Shown here one piece after another: positions 37,902-46,464 of a stretch of DNA of 64,000 bases. Position 1 is the first letter of the stretch. Every line of letters starts with the position of its first letter. The notes beneath the pieces are model-generated. The model did not search any database. It worked only from the letters and a program-made list of their open reading frames with translations, and was not told the origin of the DNA. Source of the DNA: Sphingobacterium lactis (GTDB lineage Bacteria > Bacteroidota > Bacteroidia > Sphingobacteriales > Sphingobacteriaceae). The DNA lies in the NCBI RefSeq assembly GCF_011046555.1, contig NZ_CP049246.1, positions 3,472,001 through 3,536,000 on the forward strand, in the 5' to 3' direction. The position numbers and the translations under genes are program-made.

Positions 37902-40256
37902 TTATCGCTGCTGTTGTTTGGCTGCTTTCATGGGGTTACCTTCCGTCGATTGCCCTCGTGCTGCACGGCCATTGTTCTGAAAGATCTCAAATCGGGATGG
38001 CTGTGCTGACCGTGGCCAGGAGTTATTGCCCTCATCAATATCGGCAGTTTCCCGGAACGGATCCAACTGAATGGAGGCGACCTGCTTGGTCTTCGCGAAG
38101 ACTTTGGTTACTTCATGCTCATCCATTCGCCAGATATAGGCCGGAATTCGATCGATTTCCGTGCTGCCATCCGTAAAGGTCCATTGAATAATCAATGGCA
38201 TCACCAATCCGCCATTGTTCTTAAAATTCAGTTCATAGAAGGATGTTTTGCCATTAAAAATATCCTTTTCTTTTTCCGAAAGCCCATTATAGAATTGCTG
38301 GTAGCTTGCTTCATCGGCAGGCCGAACCGCAAAACGATCCCATTTATTGTAGAAATCCAGCAAGGAGGTATCTTTATCCACGAGGAAAGCCATATTCTCC
38401 TCCAGGTTTCGCTGACGCGTGATCGTGTTCAGGTCTTTATCAAAAGCGGCCTTGCGTTCAGCCTGCGTTTTCTTCGGGTCAGATCCACTCATGCGGTATT
38501 GCGTTACATGCTCCAGAGAGATTTCCACCGGGTCCGTTCCGAAGAACCAACCGCGCCAGAACCAATCCAGATCCACGGCCGAGGCATCCTCCATGGTTCG
38601 GAAGAAATCCGCAGGTGTCGGGTGCTTGAATTCCCATCGCCGTGCATATTCCTTGAATGCATAATCGAAGAGCTCCCTTCCCATTATGGTTTCCCGCAGG
38701 ATATTCAATGCGGTGGCCGGTTTGGCGTATGCATTAGGTCCGAACTGCACGATATTCTCCGAGTTGGTCATGATCGGTTCCAGTTGATCTTTGGGCAATT
38801 GCATATAATCAACGATCCGGTGTGCTGGGCCTCTTCGCGAAGGGAAGTCCTTGTCCCATTCCTGTTCCGTCAGGAATTGCAGGAAGGTATTGAGTCCCTC
38901 ATCCATCCACGTCCATTGCCGCTCATCGGAGTTCACGATCATTGGGAAGAAATTATGCCCTACTTCATGAATGATCACACCGATCATCCCATATTTCACA
39001 GCTTCCGAATAGGTTCCATCTTCATCTGCACGTCCGTAATTGAAACAGATCATCGGGTATTCCATGCCATTTGCGGCCTCCACGGAGATTGCCACTGGAT
39101 AGGGATAGGGAATCGAGAACTTGGAATAGGTTTTCAACGTATGAGCGACCACCTTGGTGGAATATCGACGATAGAGCGGATAGGCTTCCGGACCGTAATA
39201 GGACATCGCCATGGGTTGATTCCCCTCGATGCCTTCATTGACCTTCATGGCATCCCAAACCAATCTGCGGGAGCTGACAAATGCAAAATCACGTACATTC
39301 TTGGCGCTATACACCCACGTTTTCTTGGCCGAAGACTTCTGCCCCATGGCCTTCTTGGCATCGTCCAAGGTCACGATTTCTATTGGTTCTTTAGCGGTTT
39401 GGGCCTGTTTCCATCGCGATAACTGCGTTGCATTCAGTACCTGCCCATAATTCTGGCATTCACCGGTCGCTCCGACAATGTGGTCGGCAGGGACCGTAAT
39501 ATTCACTTTATAATCGCCGAATACCAAAGCAAACTCTCCCCTTCCGGTGAACTGCTTATTCTGCCACCCCTGGAAATCGGAGTACACGGCCATACGCGGG
39601 AACCATTGGGTAATGGTGTAAAGATAATTATCATCCTTTGCAAAGTGCTCATAGCCACCACGGCCATTCTCCACCATGCGATCCGTTATCTTGTAATCCC
39701 AGTCAATCTTTAAAGTCATCTTTGCTCCCGGCTTCAACGAGACCGGTAGATCGATGCGCATCATCGTATAATTGATGGTATAATCCAATGCTTTCCCACT
39801 GCCATCAGTAACCTTATGGATATTGACGCCATAACCTTTCTTTTCCGGCACCATCGCTTTCAACTGTTCCAGGGACATCTTCTCGCGGAGCTTACTCTGG
39901 TCAAATTTCTTGCTTTCGGCATTGTCGGCATGCTCATTTTCATCCAGTTGCACCCAGAGGTACTGCAGTGGGTCCGGAGAATTGTTGGTATAGGTAATGG
40001 TTTCCGATCCCTTCAACACCTGGTTGACCTCATCGATTTCAACATCAATGACATAATCGGCCTTCTGTTGCCAATACATGGATCCAGGCGCGCCGGAGGC
40101 GGTACGGAAAATATTGGGATCCGAGAGCAAACTCCCCAGTTGTTCAAATTTATTACCGTGGTTGGAACCTGGATTGTTCTGCGCATGGGTAATGGCTACC
40201 GTTGCCATCAACAGGCCGGTACCAAAGGATTTGATCAGGTGACTATATTTTTTCAT
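37902..40256 (-). CDS. M1-family metallopeptidase, secreted
   Basis: A protein of 784 residues from the ATG at 40256 (a longer frame reaches 40325, but the signal peptide MKKYSHLIKSFGTGLLMATV begins here). The zinc site is HEVGHNF with the third ligand Glu 18 residues on in WTWMDEGLNTF (HExxH-x18-E). A GAMEN-like motif appears as AANGMEYPM. M1 enzymes are aminopeptidases. It overlaps the HupE-like gene by 4 bp, so the two are coupled. Confidence 0.9.
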   Translation of the reverse strand: MKKYSHLIKSFGTGLLMATVAITHAQNNPGSNHGNKFEQLGSLLSDPNIFRTASGAPGSMYWQQKADYVIDVEIDEVNQVLKGSETITYTNNSPDPLQYLWVQLDENEHADNAESKKFDQSKLREKMSLEQLKAMVPEKKGYGVNIHKVTDGSGKALDYTINYTMMRIDLPVSLKPGAKMTLKIDWDYKITDRMVENGRGGYEHFAKDDNYLYTITQWFPRMAVYSDFQGWQNKQFTGRGEFALVFGDYKVNITVPADHIVGATGECQNYGQVLNATQLSRWKQAQTAKEPIEIVTLDDAKKAMGQKSSAKKTWVYSAKNVRDFAFVSSRRLVWDAMKVNEGIEGNQPMAMSYYGPEAYPLYRRYSTKVVAHTLKTYSKFSIPYPYPVAISVEAANGMEYPMICFNYGRADEDGTYSEAVKYGMIGVIIHEVGHNFFPMIVNSDERQWTWMDEGLNTFLQFLTEQEWDKDFPSRRGPAHRIVDYMQLPKDQLEPIMTNSENIVQFGPNAYAKPATALNILRETIMGRELFDYAFKEYARRWEFKHPTPADFFRTMEDASAVDLDWFWRGWFFGTDPVEISLEHVTQYRMSGSDPKKTQAERKAAFDKDLNTITRQRNLEENMAFLVDKDTSLLDFYNKWDRFAVRPADEASYQQFYNGLSEKEKDIFNGKTSFYELNFKNNGGLVMPLIIQWTFTDGSTEIDRIPAYIWRMDEHEVTKVFAKTKQVASIQLDPFRETADIDEGNNSWPRSAQPSRFEIFQNNGRAARGQSTEGNPMKAAKQQQR

Positions 40257-40831
40257 AAAGGTATACGTTCTAAAGCCATAATAAAGGAAATCCCAATCAC
40301 AGCGGATGACAAAAAGAAGCTCCAATCCCGGTTGGAAACGGAGAATATTTTGAGCATCAGTTCGGAGAGCAGGATCAAGAAAAAGACAATGATGAGTTGG
40401 CCAAACTCCAGTCCGAGATTAAAGGAAAGTAAAGGTAAAACAATGGAGGCTTCCTGCCCCAAAAGCGATTGCAGGTAATTGGAGAAACCCAGTCCGTGGA
40501 TCAGGCCGAAAAACAGGGTCATGCCATACAATACGGCTGCATTACGTTGCTTCCGCCGCTTGGGCAGGTTGTAAAGCGCCGTTGCCAGGATGGTCACCGG
40601 AATCAGGAACTCCACCCAGGACATATCCACACGGACAATCTGGAATGCTGCCAATGCCAAGGTGATGGAATGACCAACGGTAAACGCCGTTACCAGCCAC
40701 AAAATCCGTTTCCAATCTTTTAAGGTATAACTACAGCATAAAACCAAAACAAATAAAATATGGTCATAGCCATTCAAATCTAGAATATGCTGCCACCCGA
40801 GCTGAAAGTAGATCGAAAAATCGCTCATCAT
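40253..40831 (-). CDS. HupE/UreJ-family membrane protein
   Basis: A 192-residue membrane protein with about six helices. The motifs DLNGYDHILFVLVLCC, TAFTVGHSITLALAAF and FGLIHGLGFSNYL match HupE/UreJ, whose conserved His residues (DHxLF, GHS, HGxGF) may bind a metal. Here it is linked to a peptidase and not to hydrogenase or urease genes, so metal uptake for the peptidase is only a guess. Confidence 0.85.
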   Translation of the reverse strand: MMSDFSIYFQLGWQHILDLNGYDHILFVLVLCCSYTLKDWKRILWLVTAFTVGHSITLALAAFQIVRVDMSWVEFLIPVTILATALYNLPKRRKQRNAAVLYGMTLFFGLIHGLGFSNYLQSLLGQEASIVLPLLSFNLGLEFGQLIIVFFLILLSELMLKIFSVSNRDWSFFLSSAVIGISFIMALERIPL

Positions 40832-40855
40832 TTAGGTTATGTAATAAACTCCTAA

Positions 40856-40863
40856 CAAAATTA
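40856..40863 (-). promoter_or_regulatory. -7 element TAATTTTG for the HupE-M1 operon
   Basis: On the minus strand TAATTTTG matches TAnnTTTG and lies 25 bp upstream of the HupE start at 40831. Confidence 0.45.
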
Positions 40864-40938
40864 ATATTATTTTAACATTGCGATGCGTTTTTGTAAAAAT
40901 TAGATATTTTAGCACATAATTGTTGCAATATCCATCAG

Positions 40939-41445
40939 ATGAACATCCGAAAAACTGCATTCTGTTTAACCGTTTTGGGACTCCTGCTCTCCATAGCCGC
41001 ATGGGCACACCCCTTTTATGTGAGCATTACGTCCATTGATTATACCGTAGAAAAGAAACAGATCGAAGTTTCCTGCCGAATTTTTCAGGATGATCTGGAG
41101 AAGGCAATCAAAAATCAATTGAAGGTGGGTGTGGATGTCATCAAACCAAAAGATCGTGAAGCAACCAACCGAGCTATTGCTACCTACATTAAACAGAACT
41201 TCAGGATTACGGCCAACGGAAAGCCAAAGGACTTGACGTTTTTAGGATACGAGATCGACAATGATGTAGCATGGTGCTATTTCAAGGCGCCGCAGGAGGA
41301 AAACATCAAGGAATTGAAGGTTATCAACCAGTTGCTGTACCAGGATTTCAAAACGCAAGCGAACATTCTACACGTTACGGTGAACAAAAAACGAAAGAGC
41401 ACCAAACTAGACAATCCGAAGCGATCAGCTGAATTTGTTTTCTAG
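40939..41445 (+). CDS. DUF6702-family secreted protein
   Basis: A 168-residue protein with a signal peptide (MNIRKTAFCLTVLGLLLSIA). The start of the mature part, AHPFYVSITSIDYTVEKKQI, and EVSCRIFQDDLEKAI match the DUF6702 family. The function is unknown. It is divergent from the HupE-M1 operon with a shared 107-bp promoter region. Confidence 0.85.
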   Translation: MNIRKTAFCLTVLGLLLSIAAWAHPFYVSITSIDYTVEKKQIEVSCRIFQDDLEKAIKNQLKVGVDVIKPKDREATNRAIATYIKQNFRITANGKPKDLTFLGYEIDNDVAWCYFKAPQEENIKELKVINQLLYQDFKTQANILHVTVNKKRKSTKLDNPKRSAEFVF

Positions 41446-41664
41446 CTCCTGCACTAAAAGATTTCCTTTGCCCAAAAAGCTCATAATAGCCTATACGGCC
41501 AACAAATGTCCTACTATTTACTGTTTTTTACCCTGAAAATGCTGGAGTGGTATTGGGAAGATTTTTCTTTTGTTTCGGGAAATGGAAATGCCCAGAAACA
41601 CAAAATGCTTTTTTGTTAAAAAAGCACATCTAAATTTTACTTGATTTTTTTTGGAGTAGAAGGG

Positions 41665-41796
41665 TTAACTTTTCTTGTTAACGCTTCTATCTGTTTGTGT
41701 GGTTTGGTTTGGTCCTACAAATCCCCAATTGGTTACATAGTAAGAATATGGGTTTTGCATCAGTTTTACTTTTTTTGTTCTTTCTTTTTTAATCAT
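41665..41796 (-). CDS. Small basic peptide, 43 residues
   Basis: An ATG at 41796 opens a 43-codon frame: MIKKERTKKVKLMQNPYSYY, then VTNWGFVGPNQTTQTDRSV and NKKS. AAAGAAAGG lies 7-15 bp upstream as a possible ribosome binding site. It has a Lys-rich leader and an aromatic, Gly/Asn-rich middle, a layout that also occurs in some peptide precursors, but no maturation gene is near. It lies in a gap with no other gene. The call is tentative. Confidence 0.35.
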   Translation of the reverse strand: MIKKERTKKVKLMQNPYSYYVTNWGFVGPNQTTQTDRSVNKKS

Positions 41797-42075
41797 TAAA
41801 TACCTTTCTTTATTTGTTATGCGAGTAATATAACAAAAATTAAGCCAATTTCCAAATCTATCTGAGAATTAATGATTGCCGGCCCATGCAGCCATTGAAA
41901 AATCAAGATGAAGTCTATTATTTATGATTATCAATCGTTTAGGGCAATCAAAGCCAGGTAACCTATAGAATAAACGTTTATCTGCCAAATTGCTCAGTAC
42001 CCACCAAAACGACATAACTCACTGCAATACAGTTACATAGTCCATAAACACAGTTCATTACACGCCAACATCGGG

Positions 42076-42202
42076 CTGGACCTTGTCTGACATGCGTCCG
42101 AGGTGAGAGCGTACTGAGAGCGTGGTGAGAGCGTGCCTATAGCACGTATCCACCACGGTTAAACCCCGCGCGCATTACGGTCGCATGTCGAACAAGGTCC
42201 AG
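42076..42202. repeat. MITE-like intergenic repeat, copy 2
   Basis: The ends are CTGGACCTTGTCTGACATGCG and, inverted, CGCATGTCGAACAAGGTCCAG, which pair at 19 of 21 positions. Inside are three 11-bp units (CCGAGGTGAGA, GCGTACTGAGA, GCGTGGTGAGA), then GCGTGC-CTATA-GCACGT and CCACCACGG, giving an inner hairpin. Copy 1 is at 640-764. Confidence 0.75.
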
Positions 42203-42549
42203 TTAGGCCGGAAACGGGATAAGCAGGACTACTTGATTTTTCGTAATGGCAAATGGGAAGGAACAGCATGTACGAAATGCATAAGGTGAGAGCGTGTTAA
42301 ACTTAAGAATTTGGCAAGAAATTAGGGATTTCCCTATATAACTGTCAGAACACAGCTATATGTGGGAATTGGGTTGTTCTTTGGAATAAATTTACAGAAT
42401 TTCTTTGATTTACCCTCAGGGTAATCGGATTTTATGTAACTGCCTATCGAATCATCACAACCAACAATAACGCACAGCATGTGCCATAGGGACCATGGTA
42501 TTAGCGTGGGTCTCATGAAAGCGATTGCATCCGCTTTAAATCATTACCC

Positions 42550-43452
42550 TTAATTTACGACATGGGCCATCCCCGCTGAATGCTTATGGATGAATTCTGA
42601 CGGTGAACTCCGCAGGATATGCTTGAAAACCCTATTGAAATGCACAACCGTATTGAACCCACATTGATAAGCGACTTCGGAGATGTTTTCCGTCGATCGG
42701 TTGATGAGCAGCTGGCAAGCCTTTTCAATTCGGATTTCATTCAAAAAGGTCACATACGTTTTCATGGTGTGCTTCTTGAAATACTTACAGAATGCGGAAG
42801 GGGTCATGTGGATCAGCTTGGCGACTTCATCGATGGTGATTTCGCGGTTGTAGTTTTCCAGTGAATACCGCAGGACATCATTGATGCGCACACCGACCTT
42901 ATCGTTGAAATTTGAACCTGGCAGCCCTGAATAGAGCGATATCATATCCTGCTCATGTGCCAATAGGAAATCGAAAATCTTTAATACCTGCATCAACTTG
43001 GCCATCCCCTCTTCCTTCATCAAGGAAGCGAAAATATGCTTGATCTTTCCGGCGTGCTGCTGGATGACCTTCTTACTGGAATTCATGGTGCTGAAGAAAT
43101 CCTGCATGGGTTGAAGCTCCTGCAAATTGAAAAGCGGGGCCAGTTTATCGAATGCAACAAAGACATGCACCACGTGGACCTTATCCTCTGGATTACCCTC
43201 CTTGATGAACACATGCGGGTCATTCGCTTTCAGTATATAGATTTCATTTTCAAAGAAGGGCTGGATTAAGTTTCCGATCACCACGGAACCTCTCCCTTTC
43301 AAGATGTAGGATATCTGTATTTCCTTATGTCTATGGTAATGGCTATAGAATTCGTCACGTAGATCTTCCTGGATGTAAAACGAACCAGCACCGAATGCAG
43401 GCGCCGTAAATTCTATTGGATATCTAGCCTCTTTAGTCTTTAAAGCTTCCAT
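42550..43452 (-). CDS. AraC-family regulator of the fucose cluster (downstream copy)
   Basis: A 300-residue regulator. The N-terminal cupin-like domain (YHRHKEIQISYILKGRGSVV) should bind a sugar. The C-terminal double helix-turn-helix has ITIDEVAKLIHMTPSAFCKY and ISEVAYQCGFNTVVHFNRVF. It lies downstream of the L-fucose genes, with a terminator and its own upstream region between. A related AraC gene lies at the other end of the cluster. Confidence 0.9.
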   Translation of the reverse strand: MEALKTKEARYPIEFTAPAFGAGSFYIQEDLRDEFYSHYHRHKEIQISYILKGRGSVVIGNLIQPFFENEIYILKANDPHVFIKEGNPEDKVHVVHVFVAFDKLAPLFNLQELQPMQDFFSTMNSSKKVIQQHAGKIKHIFASLMKEEGMAKLMQVLKIFDFLLAHEQDMISLYSGLPGSNFNDKVGVRINDVLRYSLENYNREITIDEVAKLIHMTPSAFCKYFKKHTMKTYVTFLNEIRIEKACQLLINRSTENISEVAYQCGFNTVVHFNRVFKHILRSSPSEFIHKHSAGMAHVVN

Positions 43453-43635
43453 ATGTTCATAATTATCTTTCCCCTATTTGGAAAACGGTAAGAAAGGTCC
43501 TTTAATAATTGTGTTTAGTTGGATACAAAAATATGTTTTTTTTGATTCTATTTCACCATTTTAGACACATTAGTTTATTTATTGGTTTACTTAGGGTCCA
43601 ATTTTTCGGAATTATCGACCCTCAATACATAAAAA

Positions 43636-43659
43636 GAGCCAATCCCAGGGGATTGGCTC
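43636..43659 (-). terminator. Terminator of the fucose operon
   Basis: GAGCCAATCCC and GGGATTGGCTC form an 11-bp stem with a very short loop, and the minus strand continues with TTTTTATG. It lies 38 bp after the last gene of the operon. Confidence 0.75.
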
Positions 43660-43696
43660 GCTTACCGAATTAAAACAAATATTGTGGTTGTTATGC

Positions 43697-44488
43697 TTAT
43701 TGATCATTGATCAGGGCCCGATCCAGGTGGACATAGCCCCCATCCACATGGATGAGTTGACCCGTGGTATGGCTGGATCGATCCGACAGCAGGAACACCG
43801 ACATGTCGGCAATTTCCTCGACTGTGGTCATTCTGTTCTCCAGTGGAATCCGGCTGGTAATCTTGTCCAGTGTCTCTTCCGGATTTGGTAAGGTCTTGAT
43901 CCATTTTTCGTACTGCGGGGTCATGCATTCCGCCACGATCACCGAATTCACACGGATGCCGTACGGTAAGAGCTCCACGGCCCATTCCCGCGTCAGGGCA
44001 TTCCGACCGCCATTGGCAGCAGCATATCCCGACGTACCACCCTGCCCCGTTTCGGCAGTCTTGGAACTGATGTTCAAAATCGCACCTTTGTTCTTCTTCA
44101 ACTCCGGCAGGCAATACTGTGCCATCAGGTAATAGTGAATCAGGGTGTTGTGCAAGGCTTCTACAAATCCTTCATAACTGCCATGCTCCAATCCGATCCC
44201 ATCATTGAGACCCGCATTGTTGACCAACCCGTCAATACGGCCAAACTCTGCCAGCACCGCATCCACAGCCTTGCGGCATTCGTCGGGTTTGCTCAATTCC
44301 GCAGCCACGGAAAAAGCTTTTCCGCCCTTCTCCTCAATCTCCGCCTGCACACGGAGGTTATCCGCTTGTTTGCGGCCAATGATTACGGGAATGGCGTCTT
44401 CACGCGCAAGCGATTCCACGATCCCTTTCCCGATTCCCTTCGCTCCACCTGTAACCAGGATAATTTTATCTGTTAAGTTTAAGTTCAT
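43697..44488 (-). CDS. SDR oxidoreductase, probable L-fucose dehydrogenase
   Basis: A 263-residue short-chain dehydrogenase. The cofactor loop is TGGAKGIGKGI, and NNAG and the Ser region ILNISSKTAE are present. The catalytic Tyr lies in SGYAAANGGRNALTREW: the Lys of the usual YxxxK is replaced by Asn. It is the last gene of the operon. Position and neighbours suggest it oxidises L-fucose to L-fuconolactone; the SDR at 46465 then does the second oxidation. The two roles could be exchanged. Confidence 0.75.
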   Translation of the reverse strand: MNLNLTDKIILVTGGAKGIGKGIVESLAREDAIPVIIGRKQADNLRVQAEIEEKGGKAFSVAAELSKPDECRKAVDAVLAEFGRIDGLVNNAGLNDGIGLEHGSYEGFVEALHNTLIHYYLMAQYCLPELKKNKGAILNISSKTAETGQGGTSGYAAANGGRNALTREWAVELLPYGIRVNSVIVAECMTPQYEKWIKTLPNPEETLDKITSRIPLENRMTTVEEIADMSVFLLSDRSSHTTGQLIHVDGGYVHLDRALINDQ

Positions 44489-44493
44489 CTCTT

Positions 44494-45324
44494 TTATTTT
44501 AGCCCGTAGAATTTCACTGCATTATCTCCCCAGAACCCAGCGAGTTCCTCACTGGAGAAGTCGCGCAGGTGATGTTCGACGATGTTTAATGAATCGCTGT
44601 ACTCGCCCGCCAAGAGGCATACCGGCCAATCGGAACCGAATACCAAGCGGCCCTTGCCGAAGCAGCCGAATACATGCTCGAGGTACTCGGTAAAGTGATC
44701 CAATTTCCAATGTTTCCAATCGGCTTCGGTGCCCAGTCCCGACACTTTGCAATGGACATTGGAAAAGGAAGCCAGTTTTTCTATAAAAGCCGCCCATGCA
44801 GAAAATTCCTGCGTCTTGATGGGCGGTTTGGCGATATGGTCCAGCATAAAGGCCTGTTGTGGATTTGCTGCGACACATTTCAGCGTACTTTCGTAATGCC
44901 ACGGACGTATCAGCAAGTCATAGGTATAGCCATGTTCGGTCAGTGCCGCGATACCACGCAGGAACTCATCGCGGTGCAGGAAATCGGGATCTTCCTCACC
45001 CTCTACCACGTGCCGGTACCCTTTGATCAGGTCCTGGTCGGCAAATTGCGCCAACTGCTGCTCCACCTCCGGTGACCGGAGATCCACCCAACCGACGATT
45101 CCCTTGATGAGTTTATAGACCTGGGCAAGCTCCAAGAGGAAGCGATTTTCCTGCAGGGATTGACTTGCCTGAACGGCCACAACGCCATCAAATCCATTTT
45201 CCTTCAGGGTCATGGATATATCGTTCGGCAGGAAATTCCGTTGGATCCTTTCCATAGCTGCCGTTATCCAGGCATCCCGCTCCTGATCGAACAACCAAAA
45301 ATGTTGATGTGCATCTATCCGCAT
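44494..45324 (-). CDS. Amidohydrolase-family lactonase (L-fuconolactonase)
   Basis: A 276-residue amidohydrolase-fold enzyme. It begins MRIDAHQHFW (HxH motif) and has MLDHIAKPPIKTQEFSAWAA and FGSDWPVCLL, the conserved Asp region, like L-fuconolactonases and related sugar lactonases. It would hydrolyse L-fucono-1,5-lactone to L-fuconate. It starts 11 bp after the previous gene's stop and ends 5 bp before the next start. Confidence 0.85.
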   Translation of the reverse strand: MRIDAHQHFWLFDQERDAWITAAMERIQRNFLPNDISMTLKENGFDGVVAVQASQSLQENRFLLELAQVYKLIKGIVGWVDLRSPEVEQQLAQFADQDLIKGYRHVVEGEEDPDFLHRDEFLRGIAALTEHGYTYDLLIRPWHYESTLKCVAANPQQAFMLDHIAKPPIKTQEFSAWAAFIEKLASFSNVHCKVSGLGTEADWKHWKLDHFTEYLEHVFGCFGKGRLVFGSDWPVCLLAGEYSDSLNIVEHHLRDFSSEELAGFWGDNAVKFYGLK

Positions 45325-45335
45325 AATCTTCTGTA

Positions 45336-46193
45336 TTATTGTGGTTTATAGGCAACGACTTCCTGACGCTGTTCACCTAAATAATCCGCTCCCAGCTCGA
45401 TGACGTCACCAGGCTTCAGGTAGATTGGCGGATTGAAGCCCAAGCCCACACCTGCCGGTGTACCGGTGGAGATCACATCCCCAGGTAATAGCGTCATAAA
45501 TTGGGAAACATAGGAAACCACAAAAGGAATATTGAAAATCAGGTTGGACGTATTTCCATCCTGGTAGGTCTCTCCATTCACCTTGAGCCACAGGCGCACA
45601 TTGTTGACATCCGGGATCTCATCCGCAGTCGCCATAAACGGACCCATTGGCGCAAATGTATCGCATCCTTTACCTTTATCCCATGTTCCACCCCGCTCAA
45701 TCTGGAATTCACGCTCCGACACATCGTTGTGCAACACATAACCTGCTACATAATCCAGGGCATTTGCCTCGTCCACATAGCTGGCCTTCTTACCGATCAC
45801 GATGCAGAATTCCACCTCCCAATCCGTCTTTACGGAATTCTTGGGAATCACCACGTTATCGTTTGGTCCTACCAAAGCTGTGGAAGCTTTCATAAAGATC
45901 ACCGGTTCCACCGGGATTTGCGCCCCAGTCTCTGCGGCATGATCCTTATAGTTCAAACCGATACAGACAATCTTCGATGGTCGCGTAAATGGGGCGCCCA
46001 AACGTGTTCCCGCCGGAATCTCAATCAACTTCCCTTCGTTCGCTTTGACAAACTCCTCCAAGCGCGCCAAACCGCTCTCCGCAAAGAATTCCTCGTTATA
46101 GTCTCCACCAAAGGCAGAAACATCATAATTTTTTCCGTCCAACTGAACCCCGATCTTCTCTTTTCCAGGTTCTCCAAATCGTATTAGTTTCAT
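45336..46193 (-). CDS. Fumarylacetoacetate-hydrolase-family enzyme
   Basis: A 285-residue FAH-fold protein. It has the family segments CIGLNYKDHAAETGAQIP, EVEFCIVIGKKASYVDEA and VLHNDVSEREFQ, then a metal-binding Glu/Asp set and DVISTGTPAGVGLGFNPP. In the non-phosphorylating L-fucose pathway such an enzyme (2,4-diketo-3-deoxy-L-fuconate hydrolase) cleaves the diketo acid to pyruvate and lactate. It is followed leftward by the lactonase gene at 11 bp. Confidence 0.85.
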   Translation of the reverse strand: MKLIRFGEPGKEKIGVQLDGKNYDVSAFGGDYNEEFFAESGLARLEEFVKANEGKLIEIPAGTRLGAPFTRPSKIVCIGLNYKDHAAETGAQIPVEPVIFMKASTALVGPNDNVVIPKNSVKTDWEVEFCIVIGKKASYVDEANALDYVAGYVLHNDVSEREFQIERGGTWDKGKGCDTFAPMGPFMATADEIPDVNNVRLWLKVNGETYQDGNTSNLIFNIPFVVSYVSQFMTLLPGDVISTGTPAGVGLGFNPPIYLKPGDVIELGADYLGEQRQEVVAYKPQ

Positions 46194-46200
46194 AGTGTTT

Positions 46201-46331
46201 TAGTATTGAGATGTGAGATATGAGATGTGAGATAGAAAACGTGCTATTTGTGTTTCTGGCCACATTTATCAGCTACATCTTGTTTTAGTATTGAGATGTG
46301 AGATGTGAGATGTGAGATAGAAAACGTACTA
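46201..46331. repeat. Direct repeats of GAGATRTGAGA type within the fucose operon
   Basis: Two copies of about 46 bp (46201-46246 and 46286-46331) begin TAGTATTGAGATGTGAGAT and end AGATAGAAAACGT(G/A)CTAT. An inverted version of the GAGATRTGAGA unit lies at 46428-46461 (ATCTCATATCTCATATCTCA). Similar units occur in the array near 58.1 kb. They fill a 271-bp gap in the middle of an otherwise tightly packed operon. Confidence 0.7.
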
Positions 46332-46427
46332 TGGGCATGAAAAGATTTTAGATTTGAAATGATATCTGATAGTAGAATTCTTTTTATCTAATATCCAATT
46401 TTATCTCGTTTCAATAACACCCTTCCT

Positions 46428-46461
46428 ATCTCAAATCTCATATCTCATATCTCACATCTCC
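46428..46461. repeat. Inverted GAGATRTGAGA tract
   Basis: The tract TCTCAAATCTCATATCTCAT and its continuation is a reverse-complement version of the units at 46201-46331. Together they can fold the operon mRNA into a long imperfect hairpin of about 260 bases. Confidence 0.65.
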
Positions 46462-46464
46462 CAG

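Larger units (their letters stand above)
41446..42549. other. 1.1-kb region without a recognised gene
   Basis: This gap holds a small leftward ORF (41665-41796), the second MITE-like repeat (42076-42202), a single extra copy of its internal unit at 42284-42297 (AGGTGAGAGCGTGT) and otherwise AT-rich sequence. A 60-codon leftward frame at 42334-42516 looks non-coding. A small hairpin, TGCTTTTTTGTTAAAAAAGCA, lies near 41606. Confidence 0.5.

Noticed and set aside
42334..42516. 60-codon leftward frame in the 1.1-kb gap
   Set aside because: No recognisable composition, no ribosome site, and no hairpin or promoter linked to it.
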